Below, piece after piece: positions 16,616 through 25,339 of a stretch of DNA of 33,364 nt (position 1 is the stretch's first letter; the number at the start of each line of letters is the position of its first letter). The DNA comes from Chlorobium sp. (GTDB taxonomy: Bacteria; Bacteroidota; Chlorobiia; Chlorobiales; Chlorobiaceae), in assembly GCA_013203905.1 (NCBI GenBank), contig JABMPC010000004.1:1-33364 (forward strand), read 5' to 3'. A program made the position numbers and the translations under genes. The notes beneath the pieces were generated by a model that saw only the letters and a list, made by a program, of their open reading frames with translations, was not told the origin of the DNA and ran no database searches.

Positions 16616-17002
16616 ATGAAACTCCACCTGCTGAAATCAAAAATCCATAACGCAATTGTCACCAGTGGCGACCTCGAATACGAAGGAAGCATAACCGTCG
16701 ACAGCGAACTGCTCGAAAAAGCCGACATGATTCCCAACGAGAAAGTCCTCGTTGTCAACAACAACAACGGCGAGCGCTTTGAAACCTACATCATCAAAGG
16801 CGATCACGGCTCCCGCGTCATCCAGCTCAACGGAGCAGCTGCCCGATGCGCCCTTCCCGGCGACGAAATCATCATCATGACCTTCTGCGAAATAGAAGCT
16901 GAAAAAGCCCCGAATTTCAAACCGATGGTTCTTATTGTTGACAAAAACAACAACCCCAAACGCCGCCACCGCATCGGGGAAGAGGACGAACAGCTCGGCT
17001 GA
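16616..17002 (+). CDS. panD: Aspartate 1-decarboxylase
   Basis: PanD makes beta-alanine for pantothenate and CoA. It is a pyruvoyl enzyme that cuts itself between Gly24 and Ser25; the sequence EYEGSITVD places these exactly at 24-25. Lys9, Arg54, Thr57 and Tyr58 of the active site are all present (RFETYII), as is NGAAAR with the conserved Asn-Gly-Ala-Ala-Ala segment. At 128 residues it has the standard length. It sits between lptC and the uridylyltransferase with short gaps, so it is probably cotranscribed, though without a functional link. Confidence 0.97.
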   Translation: MKLHLLKSKIHNAIVTSGDLEYEGSITVDSELLEKADMIPNEKVLVVNNNNGERFETYIIKGDHGSRVIQLNGAAARCALPGDEIIIMTFCEIEAEKAPNFKPMVLIVDKNNNPKRRHRIGEEDEQLG

Positions 17003-17027
17003 CACCAACCATTCAAGACGCAACGAT

Positions 17028-17759
17028 ATGCCGCTCGCAATTGTCATCATGGCCGGAGGAAAAGGAACCCGGATGCAGTCCGAACTCCCCAAAGTGCTTC
17101 ACAAAGCCGCCGGCCGAGCACTCATCGAACATGTCATCGATAAATCGCAGACCCTCAACCCCGAAAGAATCATCCTGATAGTCGGCCATCAGGCTGAACT
17201 GGTAATAGATTTCGTGAAGCACTACCCCGTCACCTGCGCCCTGCAGGAACCCCAACTCGGCACAGGACACGCCGTCATGCAGGCAGAAGAACCCCTCAAA
17301 AACTTCCAGGGAGAAGTGCTTATCCTCTCTGGCGACGCCCCGCTCTTCACCCTTGAAACGCTCCAGAACCTCATCAGCTTTCACCGGGAAAGCAATGCCA
17401 CAGCAACAGTTCTCACTGCCGACATGGAAGACCCCACCGGATATGGCCGGGTTATCCGCAAACCCGGCACCGACAGCGTAGAAAAGATTGTTGAACAGAA
17501 AGACGCAGCAGAAGAAGAAAAAGCCGTCAAGGAAATCAACTCCGGCGTCTATGTCTTCAACGCCAAAACCCTCTTCGACTCCCTCAAAGAAATCACTACA
17601 AAAAACGCCCAGAACGAATACTACCTCACCGATGTCTTCGGAGTCTGCTTCCGCAAAGGCAGCCGGGTAGCCGCATGGAAAACCCCCAACCCCGACGAAA
17701 TCCACGGAATCAACACCCCCCAGCAATTAGCCCACGCCGAACACCTCCTCAAGAGTTAA
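17028..17759 (+). CDS. Single-domain GlmU-type UDP-GlcNAc pyrophosphorylase
   Basis: The product is a nucleotidyltransferase equal to the N-terminal half of GlmU, which forms UDP-GlcNAc from GlcNAc-1-P and UTP. It shows the signature MAGGKGTRMQSELPKVLH at residues 8-25, then QLGTGHAVMQAE, the metal and nucleotide site SGDAPLF, GYGRVIR, VEQKDA, EINSGVYVF, NEYYLTDV and GINTPQQLA. It stops at 243 residues and lacks the left-handed beta-helix acetyltransferase domain of the 456-residue bifunctional enzyme. GlcN-1-P acetylation would need another protein. The start at 17028 is set by homology; the frame is open further up, into panD. Its end meets the convergent VOC gene with a 2-base gap. Confidence 0.87.
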   Translation: MPLAIVIMAGGKGTRMQSELPKVLHKAAGRALIEHVIDKSQTLNPERIILIVGHQAELVIDFVKHYPVTCALQEPQLGTGHAVMQAEEPLKNFQGEVLILSGDAPLFTLETLQNLISFHRESNATATVLTADMEDPTGYGRVIRKPGTDSVEKIVEQKDAAEEEKAVKEINSGVYVFNAKTLFDSLKEITTKNAQNEYYLTDVFGVCFRKGSRVAAWKTPNPDEIHGINTPQQLAHAEHLLKS

Positions 17760-17761
17760 GT

Positions 17762-18238
17762 TTACTTGCGGGAACGGCGGGGTTTTTCTTCTGTGGAGAG
17801 CGTGGGGAGTGTGGCTCCCGGGGAGGTAGTGTCTAGGCCTGCAACATCTTTCTGAATGCCACCATCCTGCATGGAGTAGAATTCCACGAGATTGCCGTCG
17901 GGGTCCATCACAAAGAAGGCGCGCCCTTCACGGCGGCTGGAGGGGCGGGTCACAATATGGACACCGCAATCATCGAGATATGCGGCTGCTTCATCCACAT
18001 CCCTGTCTGAAGGGAGCCTGAATCCAAAATGGTCAACACGGATATCGCGGGCCTCACGGGTTCCGGCTGTTTCTGCTTTTACCAGCACCAGCATGTCCGA
18101 ATTGATGCGAAGATAGGTAATGTTGGCCCCTACCCTGTGGTCGAGGCCAAGTCCGAGAATATTGATATAGAATGCCTCTGCGTCAGCCAGGTCGTTGACA
18201 CGAAGCGTAATCTGGTTAATTCCCGTGAGTTTCATCAT
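17762..18238 (-). CDS. VOC-superfamily (glyoxalase/dioxygenase-fold) protein
   Basis: The 158-residue protein is a vicinal-oxygen-chelate fold with two beta-alpha-beta-beta-beta modules: GINQITLRVNDLADAEAFY and VDHFGFRL, ending VMDPDGNLVEFYS. Metal-ligand positions read Gln9, Glu56, His70 and Glu119, the Q/E/H/E set found in some glyoxalase I enzymes, where many relatives have His first. A 40-residue polar, Ser/Thr- and Lys/Arg-rich tail follows the fold. The start at 18238 (or 18235) overlaps rpoZ by 23 bases; the frame is open to 18304 but without family similarity. It is the last gene of the long translation operon. Substrate unknown. Confidence 0.75.
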   Translation of the reverse strand: MMKLTGINQITLRVNDLADAEAFYINILGLGLDHRVGANITYLRINSDMLVLVKAETAGTREARDIRVDHFGFRLPSDRDVDEAAAYLDDCGVHIVTRPSSRREGRAFFVMDPDGNLVEFYSMQDGGIQKDVAGLDTTSPGATLPTLSTEEKPRRSRK

Positions 18239-18569
18239 CTGTTCCAACTTTGGCAACCTTTGGCTCAGGCGCTTTTTCAATAATGTAGTCGTACTTGTGG
18301 TCAAAAAACTCTGCTACAGCTCGATGCGAAGCCTTTTCGCGGGTCTCATAATCCAGACTGATGGCAATCTGCTCGGGAAACACCCTATCGGATTCCGACT
18401 CGCTACTAGGGTTCCGGATCATCTCTTTGTAGGGCAGAAGCTTCTCTTCAAGCTCAACCCTCTCTTCCTCGTGGATTCGTTTTGCCTTTTTTGAAATGGC
18501 AACCACAGTCTCATAGAGATTGCTATGAGCACTTCTCAGTTTGTTCAGATCTATGGGTTTAACAGGCAT
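18216..18569 (-). CDS. rpoZ: RNA polymerase omega subunit-like protein
   Basis: The 117-residue protein is placed directly after gmk, the usual site of rpoZ, and its N-terminal half (LRSAHSNLYETVVAISKKAKRI, then EEKLL) resembles the RpoZ/Rpb6 helix that binds the beta-prime C terminus, in the divergent form seen in Bacteroidota. The C-terminal part is charged and poorly conserved. Omega aids polymerase assembly and ppGpp response. Identity rests on position and a short region of similarity, so confidence is moderate to good. Confidence 0.75.
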   Translation of the reverse strand: MPVKPIDLNKLRSAHSNLYETVVAISKKAKRIHEEERVELEEKLLPYKEMIRNPSSESESDRVFPEQIAISLDYETREKASHRAVAEFFDHKYDYIIEKAPEPKVAKVGTDDETHGN

Positions 18570-18581
18570 CGCTCTGGTAAT

Positions 18582-19166
18582 TTACTTGGTTGAAAGAAAA
18601 CTGCTGATGGCGTCAGTGACGGCTAAAACCGTCTCATCAAGTGAGTCATTAACAAAAACCTCATCAAACCGGTTGGCATACTCAAGTTCAAGGGCGGCGC
18701 GCTCAAGACGCAGTTTCAGACTCCCCTCATCTTCGCTTCCCCTTCCCTGCAGTCGCTCTTTGAGAACCTCCATGCTCGGAGGACGAATAAACACAAGCAG
18801 CGAGTTTCTGGGGAAAAGCTTTTTCAGGTTCAGAGCCCCCTTCACATCGAGGTCAAGCAGAAGATGTCGTCCCTCATTGACAGCTTCCCTGGTTTTCTCC
18901 AGAAGGGTTCCGTAATGGTTGCCGAAAAAGAACTCGTGCTCAATAAAACCGCCTTGTCGCACCAGCTTGTCAAACGCATCGGATGAGAGAAAATGGTAGT
19001 TCTCCCCATTCACCTCTCCGGGCCGCATACCGCGGGTAGTGGCCGAAACTGAAAACTGCAGCTCAGGAAGCTTCCGCATAACCTGTCGTGCAATAGTTGA
19101 CTTGCCGGTTCCTGAAGGAGCTGAAAAAACCACCAGCTTTCCCTGCTGTTTCTGCTCTTCAGCCAT
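18582..19166 (-). CDS. gmk: Guanylate kinase
   Basis: Gmk phosphorylates GMP to GDP. The 194-residue protein has P-loop SAPSGTGKSTI (about 15-25), the GMP-binding segment SVSATTRGMRPGEVNGENYHF, FIEHEFFFGNHYGT, the Walker B-like LLLDLDVKGA and the lid LQGRGSEDEGSLKLRL. All core residues are present. It lies 7 bases after yicC and 12 before rpoZ, reproducing the common yicC-gmk-rpoZ block. Confidence 0.97.
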   Translation of the reverse strand: MAEEQKQQGKLVVFSAPSGTGKSTIARQVMRKLPELQFSVSATTRGMRPGEVNGENYHFLSSDAFDKLVRQGGFIEHEFFFGNHYGTLLEKTREAVNEGRHLLLDLDVKGALNLKKLFPRNSLLVFIRPPSMEVLKERLQGRGSEDEGSLKLRLERAALELEYANRFDEVFVNDSLDETVLAVTDAISSFLSTK

Positions 19167-19173
19167 ATCGACG

Positions 19174-20061
19174 CTACTCTATATTCTGGAGCTGCTCCCG
19201 TATCTTCTCAAGCTCTTCCTTAATATGGACGACCTTCTGGGATATTTCAGCACTCTGTGATTTTGATGCAATGGTATTGGCCTCGCGAAGCTGCTCCTGC
19301 AGAAGGAAGTTCAGTTTTCGTCCTGTCCCACTCTCCTCATTGTGCATCTCCTCAAGGAAAAACTTGTTGTGGCTGGTAAACCGGGTCATCTCCTCAGTAA
19401 TATCAAGCCGCTCTGCAGCCATCACCAGCTCCATTTCAAGCCGGTCTCTGCTGTAGGCAATGTCTTTTCCGGCAACAGCCTCAACTTTGGATGTCAGTTT
19501 TTTGCGTACAACTTCAAAATTGTCACCAGCAAGTGAACGAATCAGTGCAAGCGTCTTCTCTATTTCAGCAATACGGGAGGCAAAATCTCGCAATAACTCC
19601 TCACCCTCACGCCGGCGCATCTGCTTGAGCTGCTCAACAGCCTCAAGCGCCACGGCTTTCACCTGAATCCAAAGCTCCGAAGCATGATCAAGAGCGCTGG
19701 TACCACTGTCAAAAACATCGGAAAAGCGGAGAAGATTGTCGAGAGTCAACGGAGCCTCAATGCCGGCAGCATTGCGAAGCTGGTTGAGAAGATCACGGTA
19801 GGCCGCGGTCTTTTCTGCATTGAGTGTAGTTGTAATCGGTTGCTCATCATCCGCCTGCAGTTGTATATATGCGGATATTTTGCCGCGCTGGAACCGTGAA
19901 CGGATCAGCTCACGGACCTCAAGTTCATAGGGAAGCAACTGGCGGGGAAGCTTCACGCTGATTTCAGCAAACCGGTTATTCACCGAACGCAACTCCACCA
20001 GGATTTTCACCCCCGAGGCAACCGATTCAGCACTGCCGTATCCGGTCATACTTTCCAACAT
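19174..20061 (-). CDS. YicC/YloC-family endoribonuclease
   Basis: YicC-like proteins are RNA-cutting enzymes linked to small-RNA turnover and stationary-phase survival. The 295-residue product opens MLESMTGYGSAES, has ELRSVNNRFAEISVKLP and the YicC_N domain to about residue 155, and closes with the DUF1732 block: RLDITEEMTRFTSHNKFF, GRKLNFLLQEQLREAN, TIASKSQSAEISQKVVHIK. All are family hallmarks and the length is normal. It precedes gmk. A structured 86-base spacer separates it from rpsO. Confidence 0.93.
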   Translation of the reverse strand: MLESMTGYGSAESVASGVKILVELRSVNNRFAEISVKLPRQLLPYELEVRELIRSRFQRGKISAYIQLQADDEQPITTTLNAEKTAAYRDLLNQLRNAAGIEAPLTLDNLLRFSDVFDSGTSALDHASELWIQVKAVALEAVEQLKQMRRREGEELLRDFASRIAEIEKTLALIRSLAGDNFEVVRKKLTSKVEAVAGKDIAYSRDRLEMELVMAAERLDITEEMTRFTSHNKFFLEEMHNEESGTGRKLNFLLQEQLREANTIASKSQSAEISQKVVHIKEELEKIREQLQNIE

Positions 20062-20112
20062 AGTCCCACCCTGCTCGTTTCGTTAGTATTGCGACGGCTG
20101 CAGACCACAATG

Positions 20113-20138
20113 GCCGGCAGGTTTCCGGCATCAGCCGG
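20113..20138 (-). other. GC-rich hairpin between rpsO and yicC
   Basis: CCGGC (20125-20129) pairs with GCCGG (20134-20138) around a 4-nt loop, and GCCGGC at 20113-20118 offers a competing partner. It follows the rpsO stop by about 10 bases. There is no T-run, so I regard it as an mRNA-processing or stabilising structure at most. Confidence 0.3.
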
Positions 20139-20147
20139 GAATCCGTC

Positions 20148-20417
20148 TTACTTGCGAAGGTCGAGATCGGCTATTACCTGGCGGTAACGATCGATAGCAA
20201 CATTCTGGAGATATTTCAGGGCTTTTTTACGCTTGCTCACAAGCATCAGCAGACCACGACGGGAGTGTTTGTCTTTCGGGTGCTTCTGAAGGTGCCCGGT
20301 AAGATCGGAAATCCTGTTACTGAACAGAGCGACCTGAACTTCGGCCTTGCCGGTGTTCTTGTCGGTACCCCCGAACTTTGTAATGATCTCTTCTTTAAAC
20401 TCTTTTGAAAGGCTCAT
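20148..20417 (-). CDS. rpsO: Small ribosomal subunit protein uS15
   Basis: S15 is a four-helix primary binder of 16S rRNA. The 89-residue product contains the canonical NRISDLTGHLQKHPKDKHSR and RGLLMLVSKRKKALKYL, and ends VIADLDLRK. It lies in the rimP-infB operon, as in many bacteria, but is not followed by pnp, which is the usual neighbour; yicC takes that place. Its leader to ribF is 57 bases. Confidence 0.97.
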   Translation of the reverse strand: MSLSKEFKEEIITKFGGTDKNTGKAEVQVALFSNRISDLTGHLQKHPKDKHSRRGLLMLVSKRKKALKYLQNVAIDRYRQVIADLDLRK

Positions 20418-20474
20418 GTTCTCTCAGTGTTGTTAATGGTAAAACGGTTGACCTGCAATATAATATTCTTAGCC

Positions 20475-21401
20475 TTACAACTCCACCCCTTTTTTATCTT
20501 TTTCAATCTGCTCCCGCAGGGCTTCCAGAGAGGAGAATTTCCTCTCTTCCCGGAGAAACCGCAAGAGACTGAACTGAAGCTCCCTGCCATACAGACTCCC
20601 CGACCATCCAAGAATATGAGCCTCAGCCGTTGTCACTCCAAGGGATGATACCGTCGGGCGAACGCCCACATTCATCATAGCCCTGAATGGTCTGCCGTCA
20701 ATGACCGTTGTGGCAGCGTAGACTCCTGCCTTCGGCAGCAGCTTGTGCGGATCGGGCGGAAGGATGTTGGCTGTTGGGAAGCCGATTCTCCGCCCTTTAC
20801 CCGCACCCTCAACAACTGTTCCGCTGATCATGTATGGAGCGCCAAGAAAACTGTTCGCCTCCTCCATCCGGCCCTCGGCAAGCAGGGATCGGATGCGCGT
20901 ACTGGAAAAATGCTCATTCTCTATGCGAACCTCATCCACCTCCACCACATCAAACCCCAACTCAGCACCCAGCCGGCGAAGCTCGTCCCTGCCCCCACTC
21001 CGGTTTCTGCCGAAGCCATGATCATACCCGACCACAACACACTCTGCGCCAATCTCCTCTACAAGGAGAGAGCGAATGAAGTTATCGGAACTCCGGACGG
21101 CAAACTCCGGCGTAAAGCGCACAACACAGAGCAGGTCCACAGACTCCGCCCGGAGCAGCTCCGCCTTTTCATCAAGAGTTGTGAGTAGTTTCAGAGGCCC
21201 GCTCACTCCGCCCTCCAGCACCCTGCGCGGATGCGGTTCAAAAGTAACCACCACGCTCCGCAGCCCGCGGCTTCGGGCAATCGAAACCATACGGGAAATG
21301 ATTTTACGGTGGCCACGATGCACCCCATCAAACGAACCGACCGTTACCGCCGATGGCTCTCTGAGGAAATCGGCCCCGCCATCATACTCAACAATGCGCA
21401 T
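20475..21401 (-). CDS. ribF: Bifunctional riboflavin kinase / FAD synthetase
   Basis: RibF phosphorylates riboflavin to FMN and adenylylates it to FAD. The N-terminal nucleotidyltransferase domain has TVGSFDGVHRGHRKII (HxGH-type, about 20-35), VVTFEPHPRRVL, CVVGYDHGFGRNRSG and STRIRSLLAEG. The C-terminal flavokinase domain (about 185-305) has GKGRRIGFPTANI, GVYAATTVIDGRPFRAMMNV and ISL-like FLREERKFSSLEALREQIEKD. The 308-residue length is normal. AAGGAA precedes the ATG at 21401. It sits between truB and rpsO, so flavin cofactor supply is tied to the translation operon. Confidence 0.96.
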   Translation of the reverse strand: MRIVEYDGGADFLREPSAVTVGSFDGVHRGHRKIISRMVSIARSRGLRSVVVTFEPHPRRVLEGGVSGPLKLLTTLDEKAELLRAESVDLLCVVRFTPEFAVRSSDNFIRSLLVEEIGAECVVVGYDHGFGRNRSGGRDELRRLGAELGFDVVEVDEVRIENEHFSSTRIRSLLAEGRMEEANSFLGAPYMISGTVVEGAGKGRRIGFPTANILPPDPHKLLPKAGVYAATTVIDGRPFRAMMNVGVRPTVSSLGVTTAEAHILGWSGSLYGRELQFSLLRFLREERKFSSLEALREQIEKDKKGVEL

Positions 21402-21432
21402 ACTTCCTTTCCGCTCTCTCGTTAATGCTCAA

Positions 21433-22167
21433 TTACTGGTCAGTTACCTGCATCTGCCGGAGAACCCTCGCAACCGCATCATCAACCCTCATCGCCGACT
21501 CTACCCGGTAAGGGCCAATAGCAACGCGGCGAAGCCCCGCAAGGTAACCCCCGACGCCGAGCGCTTCGCCCAGCTCATCGGCCAGTACACGGATATACGC
21601 ACCCTTCGACACATGAATTCGGCAGTATACCAGCGGCAAATCAACACGAAGAATCTCAAAACTGTGAACCACAATTTCCTTGCTCTTCCGTTCCTCTACC
21701 ACCTCTCCCTTTCGGGCAAGCTCATACAAACGCTTCCCCTTATGCCATGTGGCCGAATGCATCGGGGCCTGCTGCATGCTCACCCCCTCCATATCACGGG
21801 CCGCACGCCTCACCTTGTCTTCATCCAGATGTGAAGCATCTGTTAACCCGTACTCCTCCGACTCGCTATCGTGACTGAGGGTGCGGGCGCCAAGGCGGAT
21901 GACTGCGTCGTAAACCTTGTCGAGCCCTTCAAGAGATGAGAGTTCGCGCGTTTTTTTCCCTGTAGCGAGAATAAGCAGACCCGTAGCTTTCGGATCAAGC
22001 GTACCGGAATGGCCTACCTTGCGCTTCAGTCCTCCCCGTTTATAGGTATTGCGAACCTTGGCGACCACATCAAACGAGGTCCAGTCAAGCGGCTTGTCAA
22101 GCAACAGAAACTCCCCGTCCTCCGGAATCCCAGACCCTTCATGCATCTCAAGCATAGATATCCCCAT
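21433..22167 (-). CDS. truB: tRNA pseudouridine-55 synthase TruB, short form
   Basis: TruB makes pseudouridine 55 in the T loop of tRNAs. It has LLLDKPLDWTSFDVV, KVGHSGTLDPKATGLLI with the catalytic Asp, KVYDAVIRLG, MQQAPMHSATWHKGKRLYELARKG, and RIHVSKGAYIRVLADELG. At 244 residues it lacks the C-terminal PUA domain of the 314-residue E. coli enzyme, as is usual in this phylum. ATGs at 22155 and 22146 are alternative starts. rbfA ends 10 bases upstream. Confidence 0.96.
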   Translation of the reverse strand: MGISMLEMHEGSGIPEDGEFLLLDKPLDWTSFDVVAKVRNTYKRGGLKRKVGHSGTLDPKATGLLILATGKKTRELSSLEGLDKVYDAVIRLGARTLSHDSESEEYGLTDASHLDEDKVRRAARDMEGVSMQQAPMHSATWHKGKRLYELARKGEVVEERKSKEIVVHSFEILRVDLPLVYCRIHVSKGAYIRVLADELGEALGVGGYLAGLRRVAIGPYRVESAMRVDDAVARVLRQMQVTDQ

Positions 22168-22177
22168 GCCCGGTGGG

Positions 22178-22537
22178 CTAGTCGTTTTCTCCTGAATTCT
22201 TCCTTACACCGCGCAACAGCTCCTCAATCCGGCCTGCCTTTTCATAGAGCAGATCCTCACGGAACTCAAGCTCGGGAATACGGCGGAACTGGTGGCGGAT
22301 TTTTGAAGAAAGGATTCTTCGGATGTTCTTTGTTTCATCATTGAGAAACTCCATGACCTCCGCCCGCTCCTCCTCGCTCCCGATAATGGAAACAAAGGCA
22401 CGGGCCAGACCCAAGTCGGCAGTAATTTTAACCTCAACAACTGTCAGCAAAGGGCCGCCGCGAGGATACTCCTTTTCAAGAATCGCCCCGAGCTCCTGCT
22501 GCAGGAGCGAAGCAACTTTCTCCGTTCGTCTCGACAT
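22178..22537 (-). CDS. rbfA: Ribosome-binding factor A
   Basis: RbfA helps mature the 16S 5' end in late 30S assembly, important in cold. The 119-residue KH-like protein starts SRRTEKVASLLQQELGAILE, has TVVEVKITADLGLARAFVSI, and RRILSSKIRHQFRRIPELEF with the expected YEKAGRIEELL near the C terminus. It follows infB by 15 bases in the standard infB-rbfA-truB order. Confidence 0.97.
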   Translation of the reverse strand: MSRRTEKVASLLQQELGAILEKEYPRGGPLLTVVEVKITADLGLARAFVSIIGSEEERAEVMEFLNDETKNIRRILSSKIRHQFRRIPELEFREDLLYEKAGRIEELLRGVRKNSGEND

Positions 22538-22552
22538 AAATCAAGGTAGCGT

Positions 22553-25270
22553 TCAGAGTTTGCGTTTCGTTTCAACAATGCGGTAAGCCTCCACCACATC
22601 GCCAACCTTTATATCATCATAGTTCTTGAGCCCCACACCGCACTCATAGCCGGCGTCGACCTCCTTCACATCGTCTTTGAAGCGCCTCAGCGTATCAAGC
22701 ATACCATCGTATATCTGCACGCCATCTCTCAACAGGCGAACCTTTGCATCACGCAGAATCTTGCCTTCAAGCACATAACAGCCACCAACATTGCCAACTT
22801 TGGGGACCCTGAAAACCTGGCGAATTTCAAGCGAACCAAGGCTCTCCTCATGCAGTTCAGGCGAAAGCATACCCTCAAGCGCTTTTTCAACATCCTCAAG
22901 CACATGGTAGATGACGCTGTAGAAGCGCACATCAAGATCCTCTTTCTCGGCAAGGCGTTTGGCATTTACATTCGGCCGTACCCGGAACCCGATAATGATG
23001 GCGTCGGAAGCAGCCGCAAGAAGCACATCGGTTTCGGTAATCTGGCCCACGCCCTGGTGGATGATTTGCACCTTAACCTCATCGTTCTGAATCTTCATCA
23101 AGCCATCAGCAAGCGCCTGTATTGAACCATCAGTATCGGCCTTGATAATAACGCTCAGCTCCTTCATCAGCCCCTCCTTGATCTGGCGGGAAATGCTGTC
23201 GAGCTTCACGCGAGTACTGCGGCGGAACTCATGTTCACGGCGAATAATCTGGCGCTTCTGCGAAAGATCACGAGCTTCACGATCGGAAACCATTACCGTC
23301 AGCACATCGCCAGACTGCGGAAGATCCTCAAAACCAAGCACCGACACCGGCTGCGAAGGACCTGCCGACTGTATTCTCTTTCCTCTCTCATCCATAATGG
23401 CACGAACCTTACCCATGGTATTGCCCGCAACAAACGGATCGCCAACCTTCAGAAAACCGCGCTGTACCAGTACCGTGGAAATAACGCCCTTGCCCTTGTC
23501 GAGCTCCGACTCCACAATAACGCCACTTGCAAGCACCTCTTTTGAATAGTTGCCCTTCAGCTCACGAACCTCGGCCTCGGTCAGCACCTTCTCCATCAGC
23601 TCGGAAATACCGAGACCTTTCTTTGCCGAAATCTCCTGGCACTGGTTCTCTCCACCCCACTCCTCAACAAGCACGCCCGCTTCAGAAAGCTGGGTCTTGA
23701 TTTTCTCGGGATTGGCTTCAGGCTTATCAATTTTATTGATTGCAACAACAATGGGCACACCAGCCGCTTTAGCATGGTTGATTGCCTCAATTGTCTGCGG
23801 CATCACGCTGTCATCGGCCGCCACCACAAGTATAACAATATCAGTAACCTGCGCACCACGGGCACGCATGGCAGTAAAAGCTTCATGGCCCGGCGTATCA
23901 AGAAAGGTGATTTTTCGACCATTCGAACCGGTAACCTCATACGCTGCAACATGCTGCGTAATGCCTCCCGACTCTCCACCCGCCACATTGCTGTTGCGCA
24001 TGTAGTCAAGCAGAGAGGTTTTTCCGTGATCAACATGACCCATGATTGTTACCACAGGCGGACGGGTAGCCATATCCTCCTCATTGTCAACCTCGGCAAC
24101 CACTTCAGTAGCCTCAACCTCCGAGACAAACTCGGCCTCATAACCAAACTCAAGGGCAATCAGCTCAATGCTCTCTTTGTCAAGCCGCTGGTTGATGGTC
24201 ACAAACTTTCCGAGAGTAAAACACTTCTGGATAATATCCTTGGCCGTAACGCTCATCAGTTCAGCAAGCTCATGCGGTGAAGCGTACTCAGTCACACGCA
24301 TAACCTGCTGCTGCATTTCGCGGAACGCATCGGCCTCCTCCTGCTCATGCTCGCGCTCTATCTTCCTCTGCTTACGGAACTTCGAACGCGACCCCGAGCC
24401 GGAACTAACGCCTATGCCGCTTATGGTGCTGCGAATATTTGCGGAAATCACCTTCTCGTCAACCTCAGGCTTTTTTTTCTTCTTCCCTTTTTTCTTCCCC
24501 ATGCCAAGGTCGCTGCCAAGAGCAGGCGAGCCGGGCTTCTTTTTCGGCTTCCCGTCATCATCAAGGCCAACCGATCCCGTCGTATCAAACTCATCCTTCA
24601 GAGCATCGGCCGACTCCCTGAAATTCTTCTTCTTTCCACGGCGCTTCCTGTCCGACTCGCTCTCCATATCCAGAGTTCCGAGCACCGTCAGTCCGCCAAT
24701 ATTCTTCGGGGCATCATAGGAAACAATCTGGTCATTCGCCTGTGCTTCAGCAGGGGAAACAGCTTCCGCCTCAACTGAGGGCGCTGTTTCAGACTCAGCC
24801 TCTGCCGGAGCTTCCTCCTCAAGAGGAGACTCTCGGTCCTCGGAGGGAACAGCTTCAGCTGAAATGACTCCGGGAACCGGAGCGACGGGAGCATCAGGCG
24901 ATACCGGAGCGGGATCAGGCAGCTCAACCGGAGCAGGCACTGGCAAATCAACCCTTTCAGGAACAGGTGTTGGCTGAAGAGTATCGCGAAGCTGATCCTC
25001 CTTCTCAACAGTCTTGCGCGACTGCTCCTCAAGGCGGGTCAACCGCTGCTTTTTCTCCGCCCTGATCTTGCGGGTCTCATCCACCATCTTCTTTTCATCG
25101 CTGAACTGACCTAAAATCAGACCATGCATTTCCGTGTCCACCATGGAGGATGTAGAGGCAACCCTGGCCCCTTCCTGCTTGACAAACCGCAAAACCTCCT
25201 GCGGGCTGACCTGCAGCTCTCTTGCTATATCACTGATCCTGTACTTCTTGTCCATGTCCTCAAGGGCCAT
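22553..25270 (-). CDS. infB: Translation initiation factor IF-2
   Basis: IF-2 is the GTPase that places fMet-tRNA and joins the ribosomal subunits. The 905-residue product has an IF2_N segment RISDIARELQVSPQEVLRFV (about 11-30), a Pro/Ala/Glu-rich linker (about 100-185), Lys-rich stretches near 215 and 260, and a second IF2_N-like segment SPHELAELMSVTAKDIIQKC near 345. The GTPase domain has GHVDHGKT (about 407-414), GGITQHVAAYEV, DTPGHEAF, NKIDK and SAKKG; domains II-IV follow. The ribosome site AGGAGG lies 5 bases before the ATG at 25270, the best in the window. Internal starts giving shorter IF2 forms are not obvious. Confidence 0.98.
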   Translation of the reverse strand: MALEDMDKKYRISDIARELQVSPQEVLRFVKQEGARVASTSSMVDTEMHGLILGQFSDEKKMVDETRKIRAEKKQRLTRLEEQSRKTVEKEDQLRDTLQPTPVPERVDLPVPAPVELPDPAPVSPDAPVAPVPGVISAEAVPSEDRESPLEEEAPAEAESETAPSVEAEAVSPAEAQANDQIVSYDAPKNIGGLTVLGTLDMESESDRKRRGKKKNFRESADALKDEFDTTGSVGLDDDGKPKKKPGSPALGSDLGMGKKKGKKKKKPEVDEKVISANIRSTISGIGVSSGSGSRSKFRKQRKIEREHEQEEADAFREMQQQVMRVTEYASPHELAELMSVTAKDIIQKCFTLGKFVTINQRLDKESIELIALEFGYEAEFVSEVEATEVVAEVDNEEDMATRPPVVTIMGHVDHGKTSLLDYMRNSNVAGGESGGITQHVAAYEVTGSNGRKITFLDTPGHEAFTAMRARGAQVTDIVILVVAADDSVMPQTIEAINHAKAAGVPIVVAINKIDKPEANPEKIKTQLSEAGVLVEEWGGENQCQEISAKKGLGISELMEKVLTEAEVRELKGNYSKEVLASGVIVESELDKGKGVISTVLVQRGFLKVGDPFVAGNTMGKVRAIMDERGKRIQSAGPSQPVSVLGFEDLPQSGDVLTVMVSDREARDLSQKRQIIRREHEFRRSTRVKLDSISRQIKEGLMKELSVIIKADTDGSIQALADGLMKIQNDEVKVQIIHQGVGQITETDVLLAAASDAIIIGFRVRPNVNAKRLAEKEDLDVRFYSVIYHVLEDVEKALEGMLSPELHEESLGSLEIRQVFRVPKVGNVGGCYVLEGKILRDAKVRLLRDGVQIYDGMLDTLRRFKDDVKEVDAGYECGVGLKNYDDIKVGDVVEAYRIVETKRKL

Positions 25271-25339
25271 TACATCCTCCTCTGGATTAAAAAACTCTTA
25301 ACTCGTTCTCCCCCTTCACCGCAGGAACCCTTCGGCAGC

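Noticed and set aside
20418-20474. FMN riboswitch or S15 operator near ribF-rpsO
   Set aside because: The gap is too short for an FMN riboswitch and I could not see a pseudoknot that would support an S15 operator.
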